Positions 9,561 through 18,042 of a stretch of 64,000 bases of DNA are shown here, piece by piece; within the stretch, counting starts at the first letter, position 1, and each line of letters opens with the position of its first letter. Below the pieces are notes generated by a model, which was not told the DNA's origin, ran no database searches, and saw nothing but the letters and a program-made list of their open reading frames with translations. Location: assembly GCF_000284595.1 (NCBI RefSeq), contig NC_017671.1:4001001-4065000 (forward strand), given 5' to 3'. The stretch comes from Stenotrophomonas maltophilia D457. Its GTDB lineage: Bacteria; Pseudomonadota; Gammaproteobacteria; Xanthomonadales; Xanthomonadaceae. Both the position numbers and the translations under genes were made by a program.

Positions 9561-10211
9561 TCACCACGGCAACGGCACTGCTTCGCCGTTGGCGCGCTCG
9601 CCGTAGTACAGCGAAGGCAGCAGCCGCGACAGGAAACTGAACTCCGTATAGCAGTGCCTGAGCAGGCCCAGGCCGAGCACGAAGCGGCTGCGCAGCACGC
9701 AGCCAAACGGCGTATCGCGCGCCACATGCAGCATCTGCCCATCGCAGGGATCGCCCTGTACATCCAGACGCACGTGATCACCGAAGCCGATGCGCGCGGC
9801 GATCACCGCCGATACATGGCCTGCATCCTGTGCCGCCTGCAGGCGTTCGGGCACCAGCAAGGTGCGCGGGTCATGGAACTTCAGGCGCGCCGCCACCGGC
9901 GGAATGTCAGCGAGCGATTCCACCGCATGGATGCTGGCGCCGTGGTAGCTGCGCCCGCGCTGCCAGGCCGCGTCCCAGCCGCGATGCTCGACATGATCGA
10001 CCGGATGCCACCAGCGGATGTGCTGGGTGGTCTCGAAGAAGGTGAACCACCAGTCCAGCATGCGGCCCTTGCAGCCGTGCAGATCGGTGCGCACCGCCAC
10101 CAGCAGCGTGCCGTCTTCGCGGCGCTGGATGCCGGTTTCCAGATGCATCGGCGCCGGGTCCAGCAGATCGTGGTGGTCCAGCCAGGGGCGAGCGTTCACA
10201 GCGGTATCCAA
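9561..10211 (-). CDS. DAPG-hydrolase (PhlG)-like protein, TTG start
   Basis: A 216-residue protein resembling the diacetylphloroglucinol/phloretin hydrolase family, zinc enzymes that cleave a carbon-carbon bond in acylated phenols. The core reads GRMLDWWFTFFETTQHIRWWHPVDH (about residues 49-73), giving histidines suited to a metal site, with further His/Glu residues near 90 and at CYTEF. The start codon is TTG at 10211, supported by GGAGA six bases upstream; that ribosome site lies in one arm of a hairpin (10214-10238). The gene is divergent from a TetR regulator at 10296, which probably controls it. Substrate unknown; family call moderate. Confidence 0.6.
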   Translation of the reverse strand: MDTAVNARPWLDHHDLLDPAPMHLETGIQRREDGTLLVAVRTDLHGCKGRMLDWWFTFFETTQHIRWWHPVDHVEHRGWDAAWQRGRSYHGASIHAVESLADIPPVAARLKFHDPRTLLVPERLQAAQDAGHVSAVIAARIGFGDHVRLDVQGDPCDGQMLHVARDTPFGCVLRSRFVLGLGLLRHCYTEFSFLSRLLPSLYYGERANGEAVPLPW

Positions 10212-10213
10212 GG

Positions 10214-10238
10214 GGGTCTCCTACGGGTTGGGAGACCC
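10214..10238 (-). promoter_or_regulatory. Leader hairpin masking the Shine-Dalgarno of the PhlG-like gene
   Basis: In the minus-strand transcript GGGUCUCC, a nine-base loop and GGAGACCC form a perfect 8-bp stem. The 3' arm contains the GGAG that serves the TTG start two bases beyond the stem, so folding would block translation initiation. Whether anything opens it (temperature, ligand, coupling) is unknown. Confidence 0.55.
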
Positions 10239-10247
10239 GACAATAAG

Positions 10248-10264
10248 GAAACGCTTTCCGTTTC
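10248..10264. promoter_or_regulatory. Candidate TetR operator in divergent promoter
   Basis: Inverted repeat GAAACG-N5-CGTTTC centred between the divergent PhlG-like and TetR genes. Size and position suit a TetR dimer site controlling both directions. Confidence 0.5.
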
Positions 10265-10295
10265 TCAATTAACCGGGTGCGGTAAGATGGGCGCA

Positions 10296-10949
10296 ATGAA
10301 CAGCACCACCCTGCCCGCGCCCACATCACCGACCCGCCGCCGTGGCCGCCCTGCGCGACCGGAAGCCGAAGTCCGCCACGCGGTGCTGCAGGCCACGCTG
10401 GAGCTGCTGCTGGCACAGGGTTACGAGGCCACCACCATTGAAGCGGTGGCGGCGCACGCCGGGGTGGCGAAGAAGACCGTCTACCGCCATGCCAGCAACC
10501 GCGAGGAGCTGGTCGGGTTGGCGGTGCGTGAGTGGACCGACGGCTTCGCGCCACAGCTGCAGCGTGATGCGCGCAATGCCCAAGAGGTCGTGCCGTTGCT
10601 GCAGGACATCCTGCACGCGGTGTGCACGCAGGCGCTATCGACGCAGGCGGTGCAGGTGTTCCGCCTGCTGGCCACCGATTTCCCCGTCAAGGACGCGCTG
10701 CTGCAGGCCTACCTCGACAACGGCATCGAACGCGGCCGTGCGCTGCTGGCCGACTGGCTGGCACGTCAGCAGCAGCGTGGACTGCTGCGCGAGGGAGATT
10801 CCGCATGCATGGCGCGGCTGATCCTGGCGATGGCCGTGGCCGAGCCGCTGCGCGAACGCGTGATCGGCGTGGTGGCCGAGGATGCGCCGGTGGAGATGCA
10901 TCTGCGTGAGTGCGTGGCGTTGTTGGCGCCGGTGTTGCAAGGGCCGTAG
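10296..10949 (+). CDS. TetR-family transcriptional repressor
   Basis: A 217-residue regulator with a TetR helix-turn-helix at about residues 22-68 (ATLELLLAQGYEATTIEAVAAHAGVAKKTVYRHASNREEL), followed by an all-helical ligand and dimerisation domain of the AcrR C-terminal type. ATG at 10296 is used; ATG at 10287 is an in-frame alternative three codons upstream. It is divergent from the PhlG-like hydrolase, so the natural inference is repression of that gene, released by a phenolic ligand. Its TAG stop is the last three bases of a GTAG sequence at the edge of a repeat-rich gap. Confidence 0.9.
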   Translation: MNSTTLPAPTSPTRRRGRPARPEAEVRHAVLQATLELLLAQGYEATTIEAVAAHAGVAKKTVYRHASNREELVGLAVREWTDGFAPQLQRDARNAQEVVPLLQDILHAVCTQALSTQAVQVFRLLATDFPVKDALLQAYLDNGIERGRALLADWLARQQQRGLLREGDSACMARLILAMAVAEPLRERVIGVVAEDAPVEMHLRECVALLAPVLQGP

Positions 10950-10958
10950 CGTGGTGCC

Positions 10959-11047
10959 ATCCACGCATGGCGTGGATCTACCGGCCGATGTCGATTCGTT
11001 GATCGGCAACGCCCTGCCCCGGCAGGTGCCGACCGTTGGTCGGCACC
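10959..11047. repeat. SMAG elements between convergent regulators
   Basis: Two palindromes: ATCCACGC-ATG-GCGTGGAT followed by CTAC (10959-10981, minus orientation), and GGTGCCGACC-GTT-GGTCGGCACC (11025-11047) without a clear GTAG head. They fill most of the 115-bp gap between the convergent TetR and LysR genes and could terminate both transcripts. Confidence 0.7.
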
Positions 11048-11064
11048 ACGTCATCCATCGCAAC

Positions 11065-11949
11065 TCACTCGCGCAACATATCCACGAACGCACGCAACGC
11101 GCCCGGCATCTGCCGCTGCTTCGGGTAGTACAGCGCGAAGCCGGCAAACGGCTCGCTCCAGTCTTCCAGCACCGCCACCATCTGCCCCGATTCGATGTAC
11201 GGCCTTGCCGTGTCTTCCAGCACGTACGCCAGGCCGATGCCATCCAGAACGGCGCGCACGATCGTGCCCTGCTCGCACAGGGTCAACCGCCCGGGCACGT
11301 CGATCTCCAGCGCCTGCCCATCGCGCTCGAACTGCCACTTGTACAGGTGCCCACTGGCGAAGCGGAAGCGGATGCATTCGTGCGCGGCCAGGTCGCGCGG
11401 ATGCTGCGGTGCCGGCCGACGCCGCAGGTAGTCCGGCGAGCCGACGATCAGCCCGCGCAGTGGCGGCCCCATCGGCACCGCCACCATGTCCTCCGGCACG
11501 AACTCATGCAGGCGCACGCCGGCGTCATAGCCCTCGGCGACGATGTCGACCAGGCCGTCATTTTCGGTCAGCTCCACCCGCACGTCGGGATGGGCGTGCA
11601 GGAAGCGCGCCAGCCGCGGCCCCAGCTGGGTCGGCACCGCCGCGCGGGTGGCGTTGATGCGCAGCAGGCCGGCCGGAGCGGCGCGGAAGTGGTTCATCTC
11701 CTCCAGCGCGTCATGCACCTGCCCCAGGGCTGGCTGCAACCGCTCCAGCAGGCGCTGCCCGGCCTCGGTCAGGGCCACGCTGCGGGTGGTGCGATGGAAC
11801 AGGCCCACCCCCAACCGTTCCTCCAGCGCGCGGATCGCGTAGCTCACCGCCGAGGTCGACAGCGCCAGCTCGGCGCCGGCACGGCGGAAGCTGCGGTGGC
11901 GGGCGACCGCGGCGAACGCGGCCAGGTGGGAGAGGTTGTCAGTGGCCAC
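11065..11949 (-). CDS. LysR-family transcriptional regulator
   Basis: A 294-residue LysR protein starting at GTG 11949. The helix-turn-helix covers residues 5-62 (FRRAGAELALSTSAVSYAIRALEERLGVGLFHRTTRS) and the effector domain follows from about 90, with the HSEC-like pattern RINATRAAVPTQLGPRLARF typical of regulators of this subgroup. It is divergent from the zinc alcohol dehydrogenase at 12057 with a 107-bp shared promoter region, so that gene is its probable target. The inducer is unknown. Confidence 0.9.
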   Translation of the reverse strand: MATDNLSHLAAFAAVARHRSFRRAGAELALSTSAVSYAIRALEERLGVGLFHRTTRSVALTEAGQRLLERLQPALGQVHDALEEMNHFRAAPAGLLRINATRAAVPTQLGPRLARFLHAHPDVRVELTENDGLVDIVAEGYDAGVRLHEFVPEDMVAVPMGPPLRGLIVGSPDYLRRRPAPQHPRDLAAHECIRFRFASGHLYKWQFERDGQALEIDVPGRLTLCEQGTIVRAVLDGIGLAYVLEDTARPYIESGQMVAVLEDWSEPFAGFALYYPKQRQMPGALRAFVDMLRE

Positions 11950-12056
11950 GATTGTGCAGTTTCACTTGATGAATCATGCCGATATCCGCGCTTCTTGCTG
12001 CTGGTTGCGGGGCGTATTGTAAAACGCCTTTCGATAAACCCTGCCAAGGATTCCCC

Positions 12057-13115
12057 ATGTCCCTCGCCCGTGGTTACGCCGCCCATTCCCATACCGACCC
12101 GCTGGTCCCGTACGAGTTCGAACGCCGCGCGGTCGGCCCGGACGACGTGCGCATCGAGATCCTCTACAGCGGCATCTGCCATTCCGACCTGCACCAGGCC
12201 CGCGATGACTGGGGTGGCTCGATCTACCCGATGGTGCCGGGCCACGAGATCATCGGCCGGGTGACCGAAGTCGGCAGCAACGTCACCCGCTTCAAGGTCG
12301 GCGACCACGCCGGCGTCGGCTGCATGGTCGACTCGTGCCGCCACTGCGACGCCTGTGAGCACGATCTGGAGCAATATTGCGCCGAAGGCGCGACCTGGAC
12401 CTACAACGGACGTGAACGCGAAACCGGCGCGCCGACCTACGGCGGCTATTCCGACCACGTGGTGGTCGAGCAGCGCTTCGTGGTGAAGGTGTCCGACACC
12501 CTCGACCTGAAGGCGGCCGCCCCGCTGTTGTGCGCCGGCATCACCACCTGGTCGCCGCTGCGCCACTGGAAGGTCGGCCCGGGGCAGAAGGTGGGCGTGA
12601 TCGGTCTCGGTGGCCTCGGCCACATGGGCGTGAAGTTCGCCAAGGCACTGGGCGCGCACGTCGTGATGATCACCACCACGCCGGAAAAGGGTGCCGATGC
12701 CAAGCGCCTGGGCGCCGATGAGGTACTGGTCTCGCGCGATGCCGCGCAGATGAAGGCGCACGCCGGCAGCTTCGACTTCCTGCTCAACACCATCCCGGTC
12801 GGCCATGACACCAACCCGTACATGGGCCTGCTCAAGCGCGAGGCCACCATGTGCCTGGTCGGCGTGCTGACCGAACTGGACCCGCCGCTGACCGGCGGCA
12901 GCGTGATCTTCGGCCGCAAGCACCTGACCGGCTCGGCAATCGGCGGCATGGCCGAAACCCAGGAAATGATGGACTTCTGTGCCGAGCACGGCATCGTCAG
13001 CGACGTCGAGATCATCGACATCAAGAACGTCAACGAAGCCTGGGAGCGCATGGCGAAGAACGATGTGCGCTACCGCTTCGTGATCGACATGGCGACGATG
13101 CAGAACGCCGCCTGA
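12057..13115 (+). CDS. Zinc-dependent NADP-type alcohol dehydrogenase / aldehyde reductase (YahK-like)
   Basis: A 352-residue medium-chain dehydrogenase of the cinnamyl-alcohol-dehydrogenase/YahK group, which reduce a broad range of aldehydes. Catalytic zinc region ILYSGICHSDLHQARDDWG, GHEIIGRVTEVG; structural-zinc cysteines in CMVDSCRHCDACEHDLEQYC; nucleotide-binding GLGGLGHMGVKFAKALG around residue 185. ATG at 12057 follows AAGGA. Neighbour LysR is divergent. A strong terminator starts 15 bases after the stop. Physiological substrate cannot be deduced. Confidence 0.92.
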   Translation: MSLARGYAAHSHTDPLVPYEFERRAVGPDDVRIEILYSGICHSDLHQARDDWGGSIYPMVPGHEIIGRVTEVGSNVTRFKVGDHAGVGCMVDSCRHCDACEHDLEQYCAEGATWTYNGRERETGAPTYGGYSDHVVVEQRFVVKVSDTLDLKAAAPLLCAGITTWSPLRHWKVGPGQKVGVIGLGGLGHMGVKFAKALGAHVVMITTTPEKGADAKRLGADEVLVSRDAAQMKAHAGSFDFLLNTIPVGHDTNPYMGLLKREATMCLVGVLTELDPPLTGGSVIFGRKHLTGSAIGGMAETQEMMDFCAEHGIVSDVEIIDIKNVNEAWERMAKNDVRYRFVIDMATMQNAA

Positions 13116-13130
13116 TCCAGGGCAGATGCG

Positions 13131-13167
13131 AAAAAGAAAAACCCCGGCAATGCCGGGGTTTTTCTTC
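13131..13167. terminator. Intrinsic terminator (bidirectional)
   Basis: Stem AACCCCGGCA / TGCCGGGGTT (13140-13160) flanked by an A-rich run on the left and TTTTTCTT on the right. It lies directly after the alcohol dehydrogenase and, on the other strand, after the SMAG dimer following gshA. Confidence 0.9.
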
Positions 13168-13169
13168 TG

Positions 13170-13228
13170 GTAGTGCCGGCCGCTGGCCGGCAACCCCATA
13201 CATCTGCCGGCCAGCGGCCGACACTACC
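13170..13228. repeat. SMAG dimer (inverted pair)
   Basis: GTAG head at 13170 and inverted CTAC end at 13228, each next to a GCCGGCC-GCT-GGCCGGC-like dyad, so the two elements face each other. Located between the convergent ends of the alcohol dehydrogenase and gshA. Confidence 0.85.
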
Positions 13229-13237
13229 GCAATCCAC

Positions 13238-14602
13238 TCAGTACGCGAACTCGCGGAACACCGGATCGACGTCGCCGTGCCAGCGGCCATGGAACAGCGC
13301 CAGCTTGCGCTCGGCCGGGGTCAGGCCGGATTCGACGATCTCCTGCAGCACGTCCAGGAACTTGCTCTCGTCCTGGCCGTCGGCATTGCGCGCCGCACGG
13401 CGCCTGAGGCCTTCGACGGAAATCTTCACCGCTTCGCGGGCCAGGTCGCGCACCGTGCCATTGCGGAACGGCAGGTTCATCGCATGCTTCGGCACGCCGT
13501 CGCGCAGTGCATGGCGCTCGGCCAGGGTGAAATCGCGTACCAGGTCCCAGGCGGCATCCAGTGCGGTGTCGTCATACAACAGGCCCACCCAGAATGCCGG
13601 CAGCGCACACAGGCGGCTCCACGGGCCACCATCGGCACCGCGCATTTCCAGGTACTTCTTCAGGCGCACTTCCGGGAACGCGGTGGTCATGTGGTCCGAC
13701 CAGTCGCGCAGCGTCGGCAGCGCACCCGGCAGCACCGGCAGCCTGGCCTGCATGAAATCGCGGAAGCTCTGCCCGCTGGCGTCGTGGTAGATGCCATCGC
13801 GGTAGGAGAAATACATCGGCACGTCGAGCAGGTAGTCGACATAGCGCTCGTAACCAAAACCATCCTCGAACACGAAGTCGAGCATGCCGGTGCGGTCGGC
13901 GTCGGTGTCGGTCCAGATGTGCGAGCGGTAGCTCAGGTAGCCGTTGGGCTTGCCTTCGGTGAACGGCGAATCGGCGAACAGCGCGGTGGCTATCGGCTGC
14001 AGCGCCAGCGACACGCGGAACTTCTTCACCATGTCCGCTTCGGTGGCGTAGTCCAGGTTCACCTGCACCGTGCAGGTGCGGGTCATCATGTCCAGGCCCA
14101 GCGAACCGACCTTGGGCATGTACGAGCGCATGATCTTGTAGCGCCCCTTCGGCATCCAGGGCATTTCATCGCGCTTCCACTTCGGCTGGAAGCCCATGCC
14201 GAGGAAACCCAGCTGCAGTTCGCCGGCCACCTGTGCCACTTCGTTGAGGTGGGTGCCGGTCTCCACGCAGGTCTGGTGGATGGTCTCCAGCGCCGCGCCG
14301 GACAGCTCCAGCTGACCGGCCGGTTCCAGCGTCACCGAGGCACCGTCGCGCAGCAGCGCGATCGTGTTGCCGTTTTCCTGCACCGGCTCCCAGCCGAAGC
14401 GGACCAGGCCGTTGAGCAACGCTTCGATGCCGCGCTCGCCCTCGAAGGTCGGCGGGCGCAGGTCATCCAGGCGGAACCCGAACTTCTCGTGCTCGGTGCC
14501 GATGCGCCACTGCGCGCGGGGCTTCTCGCCGGAGGCGATCACCTCCACCAGCTGCGAGCGGTCGGTAATGGGGGTATCGGCGACGTGGCTGGGGCTCGAC
14601 AA
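13238..14602 (-). CDS. gshA: Glutamate-cysteine ligase (plant/alphaproteobacterial type)
   Basis: About 454 residues. It joins glutamate and cysteine in the first step of glutathione synthesis; glutathione is the cofactor of the frm genes nearby. It belongs to the GCS2-like class: [12 protein letters not shown] near the N-terminus, [25 protein letters not shown], and [11 protein letters not shown] carry conserved active-site residues, and [25 protein letters not shown] is the C-terminal signature. TTG at 14602 ([11 protein letters not shown]) is my start; a GTG at 14680 would add 26 residues but would place a TATAGT promoter-like hexamer inside the gene. Cytoplasmic. Confidence 0.9.
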   Translation of the reverse strand: MSSPSHVADTPITDRSQLVEVIASGEKPRAQWRIGTEHEKFGFRLDDLRPPTFEGERGIEALLNGLVRFGWEPVQENGNTIALLRDGASVTLEPAGQLELSGAALETIHQTCVETGTHLNEVAQVAGELQLGFLGMGFQPKWKRDEMPWMPKGRYKIMRSYMPKVGSLGLDMMTRTCTVQVNLDYATEADMVKKFRVSLALQPIATALFADSPFTEGKPNGYLSYRSHIWTDTDADRTGMLDFVFEDGFGYERYVDYLLDVPMYFSYRDGIYHDASGQSFRDFMQARLPVLPGALPTLRDWSDHMTTAFPEVRLKKYLEMRGADGGPWSRLCALPAFWVGLLYDDTALDAAWDLVRDFTLAERHALRDGVPKHAMNLPFRNGTVRDLAREAVKISVEGLRRRAARNADGQDESKFLDVLQEIVESGLTPAERKLALFHGRWHGDVDPVFREFAY

Positions 14603-14754
14603 GGGGAAGGCTCGCTGGACGGTGGCGGGGGATGTGGGGCTCGCGGCCTTCCATCGCAAGGGCGCACTATAGCGTGGCACCCCGTTGCGTCATGCGACGG
14701 TGACGGGTTTCAGCATCCTACCGACGCCCTCTTGACCCTCGTACACTCGGCGTC

Positions 14755-15459
14755 ATGAACCGTCATTCGCGACACCCCGAACTGCACCGCTCCGAGCGCG
14801 TCGGCTGGTTGCGTGCCGCCGTGCTGGGGGCCAACGATGGCATCGTCTCGGTGGCCGGCCTGGTGGTCGGCGTGGCGGCCAGCGGCGCCTCCGCCACCAC
14901 TATCCTTGCCACCGGCGTGGCCGGCACCGTGGCCGGCGCGATGTCGATGGCCGCCGGCGAGTATGTGTCGGTGCAGACCCAGGCCGACACCGAAGCGGCC
15001 GACCTGGCCATGGAAAAGCGCGAGCTGCGCGAAGACCCGCACAGCGAACTGGAGGAGCTGGCCGCGATCTACCGCCACCGCGGCCTGGAGCCTGCATTGG
15101 CCCGGCAGGTGGCCGAACAGCTTACCGCCCACGATGCACTGGGTGCACACGCCCGCGATGAGCTGGGCATCACTGACACCCTGCGCGCGCGCCCGCTGCA
15201 GGCGGCGCTGGCCTCGGCCGGTGCGTTCACCTGCGGTGCGGCGCTGCCGGTGCTGACCGCCCTGCTCGCGCCGACCGACAAGGTTGCGTTGATGACCACG
15301 GCCAGCACCCTGCTCGGCCTGTGCCTGACCGGCGCGGTGGCGGCCCAGGCCGGGGGCGCACCGCCTGTACGCGGCGCGGTCCGGGTGATGTTCTGGGGCG
15401 CGCTGGCGATGGCTGCGGCGGCCGGCGTCGGTCGCCTGTTCGGTGCCCAGGTGTCATGA
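14755..15459 (+). CDS. VIT1/CCC1-family metal transporter
   Basis: A 234-residue membrane protein of the vacuolar iron transporter family, which move Fe2+ or Mn2+ across membranes. Features are the GWLRAAVLGANDGIVSVAGLVVGVAASG first transmembrane helix, GAMSMAAGEYVSVQTQADTE second helix with metal-coordinating carboxylates, a cytoplasmic acidic/helical segment (about residues 85-140; EKRELREDPHSELEELAAIY) and three further helices. Length is normal for bacterial members. Its stop overlaps the AraC start by four bases (ATGA), so the two are translationally coupled. Divergent from gshA. Confidence 0.9.
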   Translation: MNRHSRHPELHRSERVGWLRAAVLGANDGIVSVAGLVVGVAASGASATTILATGVAGTVAGAMSMAAGEYVSVQTQADTEAADLAMEKRELREDPHSELEELAAIYRHRGLEPALARQVAEQLTAHDALGAHARDELGITDTLRARPLQAALASAGAFTCGAALPVLTALLAPTDKVALMTTASTLLGLCLTGAVAAQAGGAPPVRGAVRVMFWGALAMAAAAGVGRLFGAQVS

Positions 15460-16280
15460 CCGGCATGCTGCCAGCGGCCACTGCGTTGTTGGCCGAGATG
15501 GCCAGCCTGGCCGGCTGCGGGCGCGCCGAGGGCTATGCCTGCATCACCGCACGCCGCGAGCATGGCGCCAGCTCGGTGGAGGTTCCGCAACCGCAGTTCG
15601 CGATCCTGCTGGAAGGCCGCAAGCAGGTACGTACCGCACACCAGTCGCTGACGTTCGTTCCCGGCGACATCCTGCTGCTGACCCAGCGGTGCCGCATCGA
15701 CGTGGTCAACACCCCCGATCCCTGCAGCGGCCGCTACCTCAGTGCCATCGTGCCGCTCTGCACCGAAGTGCTGGCGGCGGCGCGTACGCTCTGGAATGAA
15801 GAGCTTCCCGCCCCCGGCCAGGCGATGGCGCGACTGCCGTTGATCGACCATGGCGCGGTGCTGCGCCAGTGGCGGCAATCGCTGCAGGACGGCCGTTACA
15901 GCGACGCGCGGCTGGCCCTGGCCTCGCTGGTGCTGACCCTGTGCCGACAGGGCCACGGCAACCTGCTGCTGCCGCAGGCGCCGAGCCAGGGCGAACAGAT
16001 CCGCGACCGCATCGCCGCCGAACCAGCACGCGACTGGCAATCACGCGATGTGGAAGAACAGTTCGCGCTGAGCGGCGCGACCCTGCGCCGTCGCCTGGCG
16101 GCCGAGGACACCAGCCTGCGCCAGCTGCTCACCGAGGCCCGGCTGGCACATGGCATGCAGCTGCTCTACACCACCGACCTGCCGTTGAAGACCGTGGCCG
16201 CGCGCGCGGGCTACCGGTCTGCGGCCAGTTTCAGCAAGCGCTTCGCCGAGCAGTACGGGCTGGCTCCCACAGATATTTGA
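15456..16280 (+). CDS. AraC-family transcriptional regulator
   Basis: A 274-residue regulator: an N-terminal cupin-like AraC_N domain (about 20-160; PQPQFAILLEGRKQV and FVPGDILLLTQ) and a C-terminal pair of helix-turn-helix motifs (about 185-272; FALSGATLRRRLAAEDTSLRQLL and GYRSAASFSKRFAEQYG). The ATG overlaps the transporter stop, so it is in the same operon and may regulate it. No ligand can be deduced. A 700-bp repeat mosaic starts immediately after its TGA. Confidence 0.88.
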   Translation: MTGMLPAATALLAEMASLAGCGRAEGYACITARREHGASSVEVPQPQFAILLEGRKQVRTAHQSLTFVPGDILLLTQRCRIDVVNTPDPCSGRYLSAIVPLCTEVLAAARTLWNEELPAPGQAMARLPLIDHGAVLRQWRQSLQDGRYSDARLALASLVLTLCRQGHGNLLLPQAPSQGEQIRDRIAAEPARDWQSRDVEEQFALSGATLRRRLAAEDTSLRQLLTEARLAHGMQLLYTTDLPLKTVAARAGYRSAASFSKRFAEQYGLAPTDI

Positions 16281-16496
16281 GGGGGTTCGGCAGGGCTGCG
16301 CCCTGCACCCGCAGAGGCAACGGCAACAGCCGAAGCAACAGCAACAGCAACGGCGTGCATTCCGTGGAATGGCGGGGCACTGTGGGTTTGCGGGGACGCC
16401 GTAAACCCGTCCATGGGGGCTTGGTCGCCGCATCCATGCGGCTCACACCCCGCAAACCCACAGTGCCCCGCCTTCGACAGATTCCGGCGGCTGTTG

Positions 16497-16520
16497 GTAG
16501 GTGTCGACCTTGGTCGACAC
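16497..16520 (+). repeat. SMAG monomer
   Basis: GTAG head followed by GTGTCGACC-TT-GGTCGACAC, a perfect dyad. An almost identical copy lies at 63079-63102. Confidence 0.8.
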
Positions 16521-16546
16521 ATCTGTCAGTTATCGAATGAAATTCG

Positions 16547-16589
16547 TGGGGTCAGATCCGTTTTCCTCCGGAAAACGGATCTGACCCCA
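16547..16589. repeat. GGGTCAGA-type palindrome, perfect 20-bp arms
   Basis: Arm TGGGGTCAGATCCGTTTTCC (16547-16566) pairs perfectly with 16570-16589 across a three-base loop. One of five family members in the window. Confidence 0.85.
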
Positions 16590-16997
16590 AGAGCATTTCC
16601 AACAGACAGATAACAGAAAACTGTCGAAGGCGGGGTGGGTCCGGTTGCGAGTGTCCGCGGCATGGATGCCGCGGCCAAGCCCCCATGGGTGAGGGCGCTT
16701 TGCTTGCGAAGCACTGCTTCACAAGCGCCCGAACGCCCAGCCGCCAGCGACTGGGCCGGACCGCGGAGCGGGGTTTACGGCGTCTCCCGCAACCGGACCC
16801 ACCCCGCCATCCCAGATAGCCCGCTGTCGCTGTTGCTGTTGCTTCGGCCGTTGCCGTTGCCTCTGCGGGTGCAGGGCGCAGCCCTGCAGCCCCCCCCCCT
16901 TCCCTGAGCATTCCGCGCAGTGGTTTGAGCGCCGTGCACACGCCGGCCACGGCACGCTGGGCACAACGGAACCGCCCGTCATCCACCGAGAACCGCC

Positions 16998-17969
16998 ATG
17001 ATCCTGCGTCCCCTGCCGCTGCGCGGCGCCCTGCTGCTGGCCCTGTCGTCCCTGCCGCTGGCTGCACTGGCCGAAGCCACCTCGCCCGCTCCCACCCAGC
17101 AGGTGCCCGGCGTCTACCACCAGCGCGTTGGTGCGCTGCAGGTCACCGCCCTGTTCGACGGCGTGGTCGCGCTGGGCCGGCAGGAAGTGGTCAACGTGCC
17201 GCCGACACTGGTCAGCCGCCTGTTGGAAGGCCGCTACGTACCGGAAGACAAGAAGGGCCTGCAGACCGCGATCAACGCCTTCCTGGTGCGCCAGGGCAAC
17301 CACCTGACCCTGGTCGATACCGGCACCGCGCAGTGCTTCGGCCCCGGCCTGGGCCAGGTGCTGGGCAACCTGCGCGCCTCCGGCGTGGACCCGGCCGAGG
17401 TGGACGAGGTGCTGCTGACTCACGCCCACCCGGACCATCTGTGCGGCGTGCTCGACGCGCAGGGCAAGCCGGCCTACCCGAATGCCACGGTGTGGCTGTC
17501 CAAGGCCGATGCCGATTACTGGCTCAGCCCGGCCAGCGAGGCCACGGCGCCGAAGGGCGTGCGCTTCGCCTTCCCGCTGGCACGCAACGCGGTCGCGCCC
17601 TACCAGGCCAGCGGCCACCTGCGCACGTTCAGCCCCGGCGATGCCCTGCCCGGTGGCGCGGTGGCGATGGACACCCACGGCCATACCCCCGGCCATGTCT
17701 CCTACCGGTTCGACAGCCAGGGCCAGTCACTGCTGGTGTGGGGTGATGTGCTGCACTTCCATGCGGTGCAGTTCGCGCACCCGGAAGCGGCATTCGAGGC
17801 CGATTCGGACCGCAAGGCGGCCATCGCCAGCCGTCGCGGGCTGCTGCAGCAGGCCACCGCCAACGGTTGGTGGGTGGCCGGTGCGCACCTGCCGTTCCCG
17901 GGCCTGGGCCATGTGCGTGGCGAGGGCCAGGCCTATGCGTGGGTGCCGGCGGAGTATTCGCCGTTGTGA
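16998..17969 (+). CDS. Secreted metallo-beta-lactamase-fold hydrolase, methyl parathion hydrolase-like
   Basis: A 323-residue protein with a signal peptide (residues 1-25, cleavage near ALA-EATS) and a metallo-beta-lactamase fold. The di-metal motif THAHPDHLCG places His142, His144, Asp146 and His147; GHTPGHVSYRF, DVLHFHAVQF with the bridging Asp, and AGAHLPFPGLGHVR supply the remaining ligands. The order and spacing closely follow methyl parathion hydrolase, an organophosphate-degrading member of the family; the natural role of such relatives may be lactone or ester hydrolysis. Predicted periplasmic. No co-transcribed neighbour. Confidence 0.82.
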   Translation: MILRPLPLRGALLLALSSLPLAALAEATSPAPTQQVPGVYHQRVGALQVTALFDGVVALGRQEVVNVPPTLVSRLLEGRYVPEDKKGLQTAINAFLVRQGNHLTLVDTGTAQCFGPGLGQVLGNLRASGVDPAEVDEVLLTHAHPDHLCGVLDAQGKPAYPNATVWLSKADADYWLSPASEATAPKGVRFAFPLARNAVAPYQASGHLRTFSPGDALPGGAVAMDTHGHTPGHVSYRFDSQGQSLLVWGDVLHFHAVQFAHPEAAFEADSDRKAAIASRRGLLQQATANGWWVAGAHLPFPGLGHVRGEGQAYAWVPAEYSPL

Positions 17970-17973
17970 GGGT

Positions 17974-18030
17974 GTGCCGACCAAGGTCGGCACCCACCCG
18001 ATCGGGTAGCGCCCGGCTGCCAGCCGGGCG
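17974..18030. repeat. Two SMAG-type palindromes
   Basis: GTGCCGACC-AA-GGTCGGCAC at 17974-17993 and a GTAG-headed CGCCCGGCTG-C-CAGCCGGGCG at 18006-18030, between the convergent ends of the metallohydrolase and engB. Confidence 0.75.
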
Positions 18031-18042
18031 ACCGTAAATGCC

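Larger units (their letters stand above)
16281..16997. repeat. Gene-free 717-bp palindromic mosaic
   Basis: No convincing gene. Nested inverted repeats run from outside in: 57-bp arms 16290-16346 / 16831-16887 with one mismatch, each containing a GCAGGGC...GCCCTGC hairpin and a CAACAG-type simple repeat; a 25-bp perfect pair 16371-16395 / 16448-16472; a 21-bp perfect pair 16629-16649 / 16788-16808; a SMAG at 16497-16520; a 20-bp-arm palindrome at 16547-16589. A run of nine or more C residues follows at about 16890. The same modules recur in 62922-63203. Confidence 0.8.

Noticed and set aside
15456-15459. Frameshift or gene fusion between the VIT transporter and the AraC regulator
   Set aside because: The ATGA overlap is a normal coupled stop/start; both proteins are complete.
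16281-16997. Insertion sequence or miniature transposon
   Set aside because: Inverted repeats are nested and interior, not a single terminal pair; there is no transposase and no clear target duplication. It reads better as a composite of REP-like elements.
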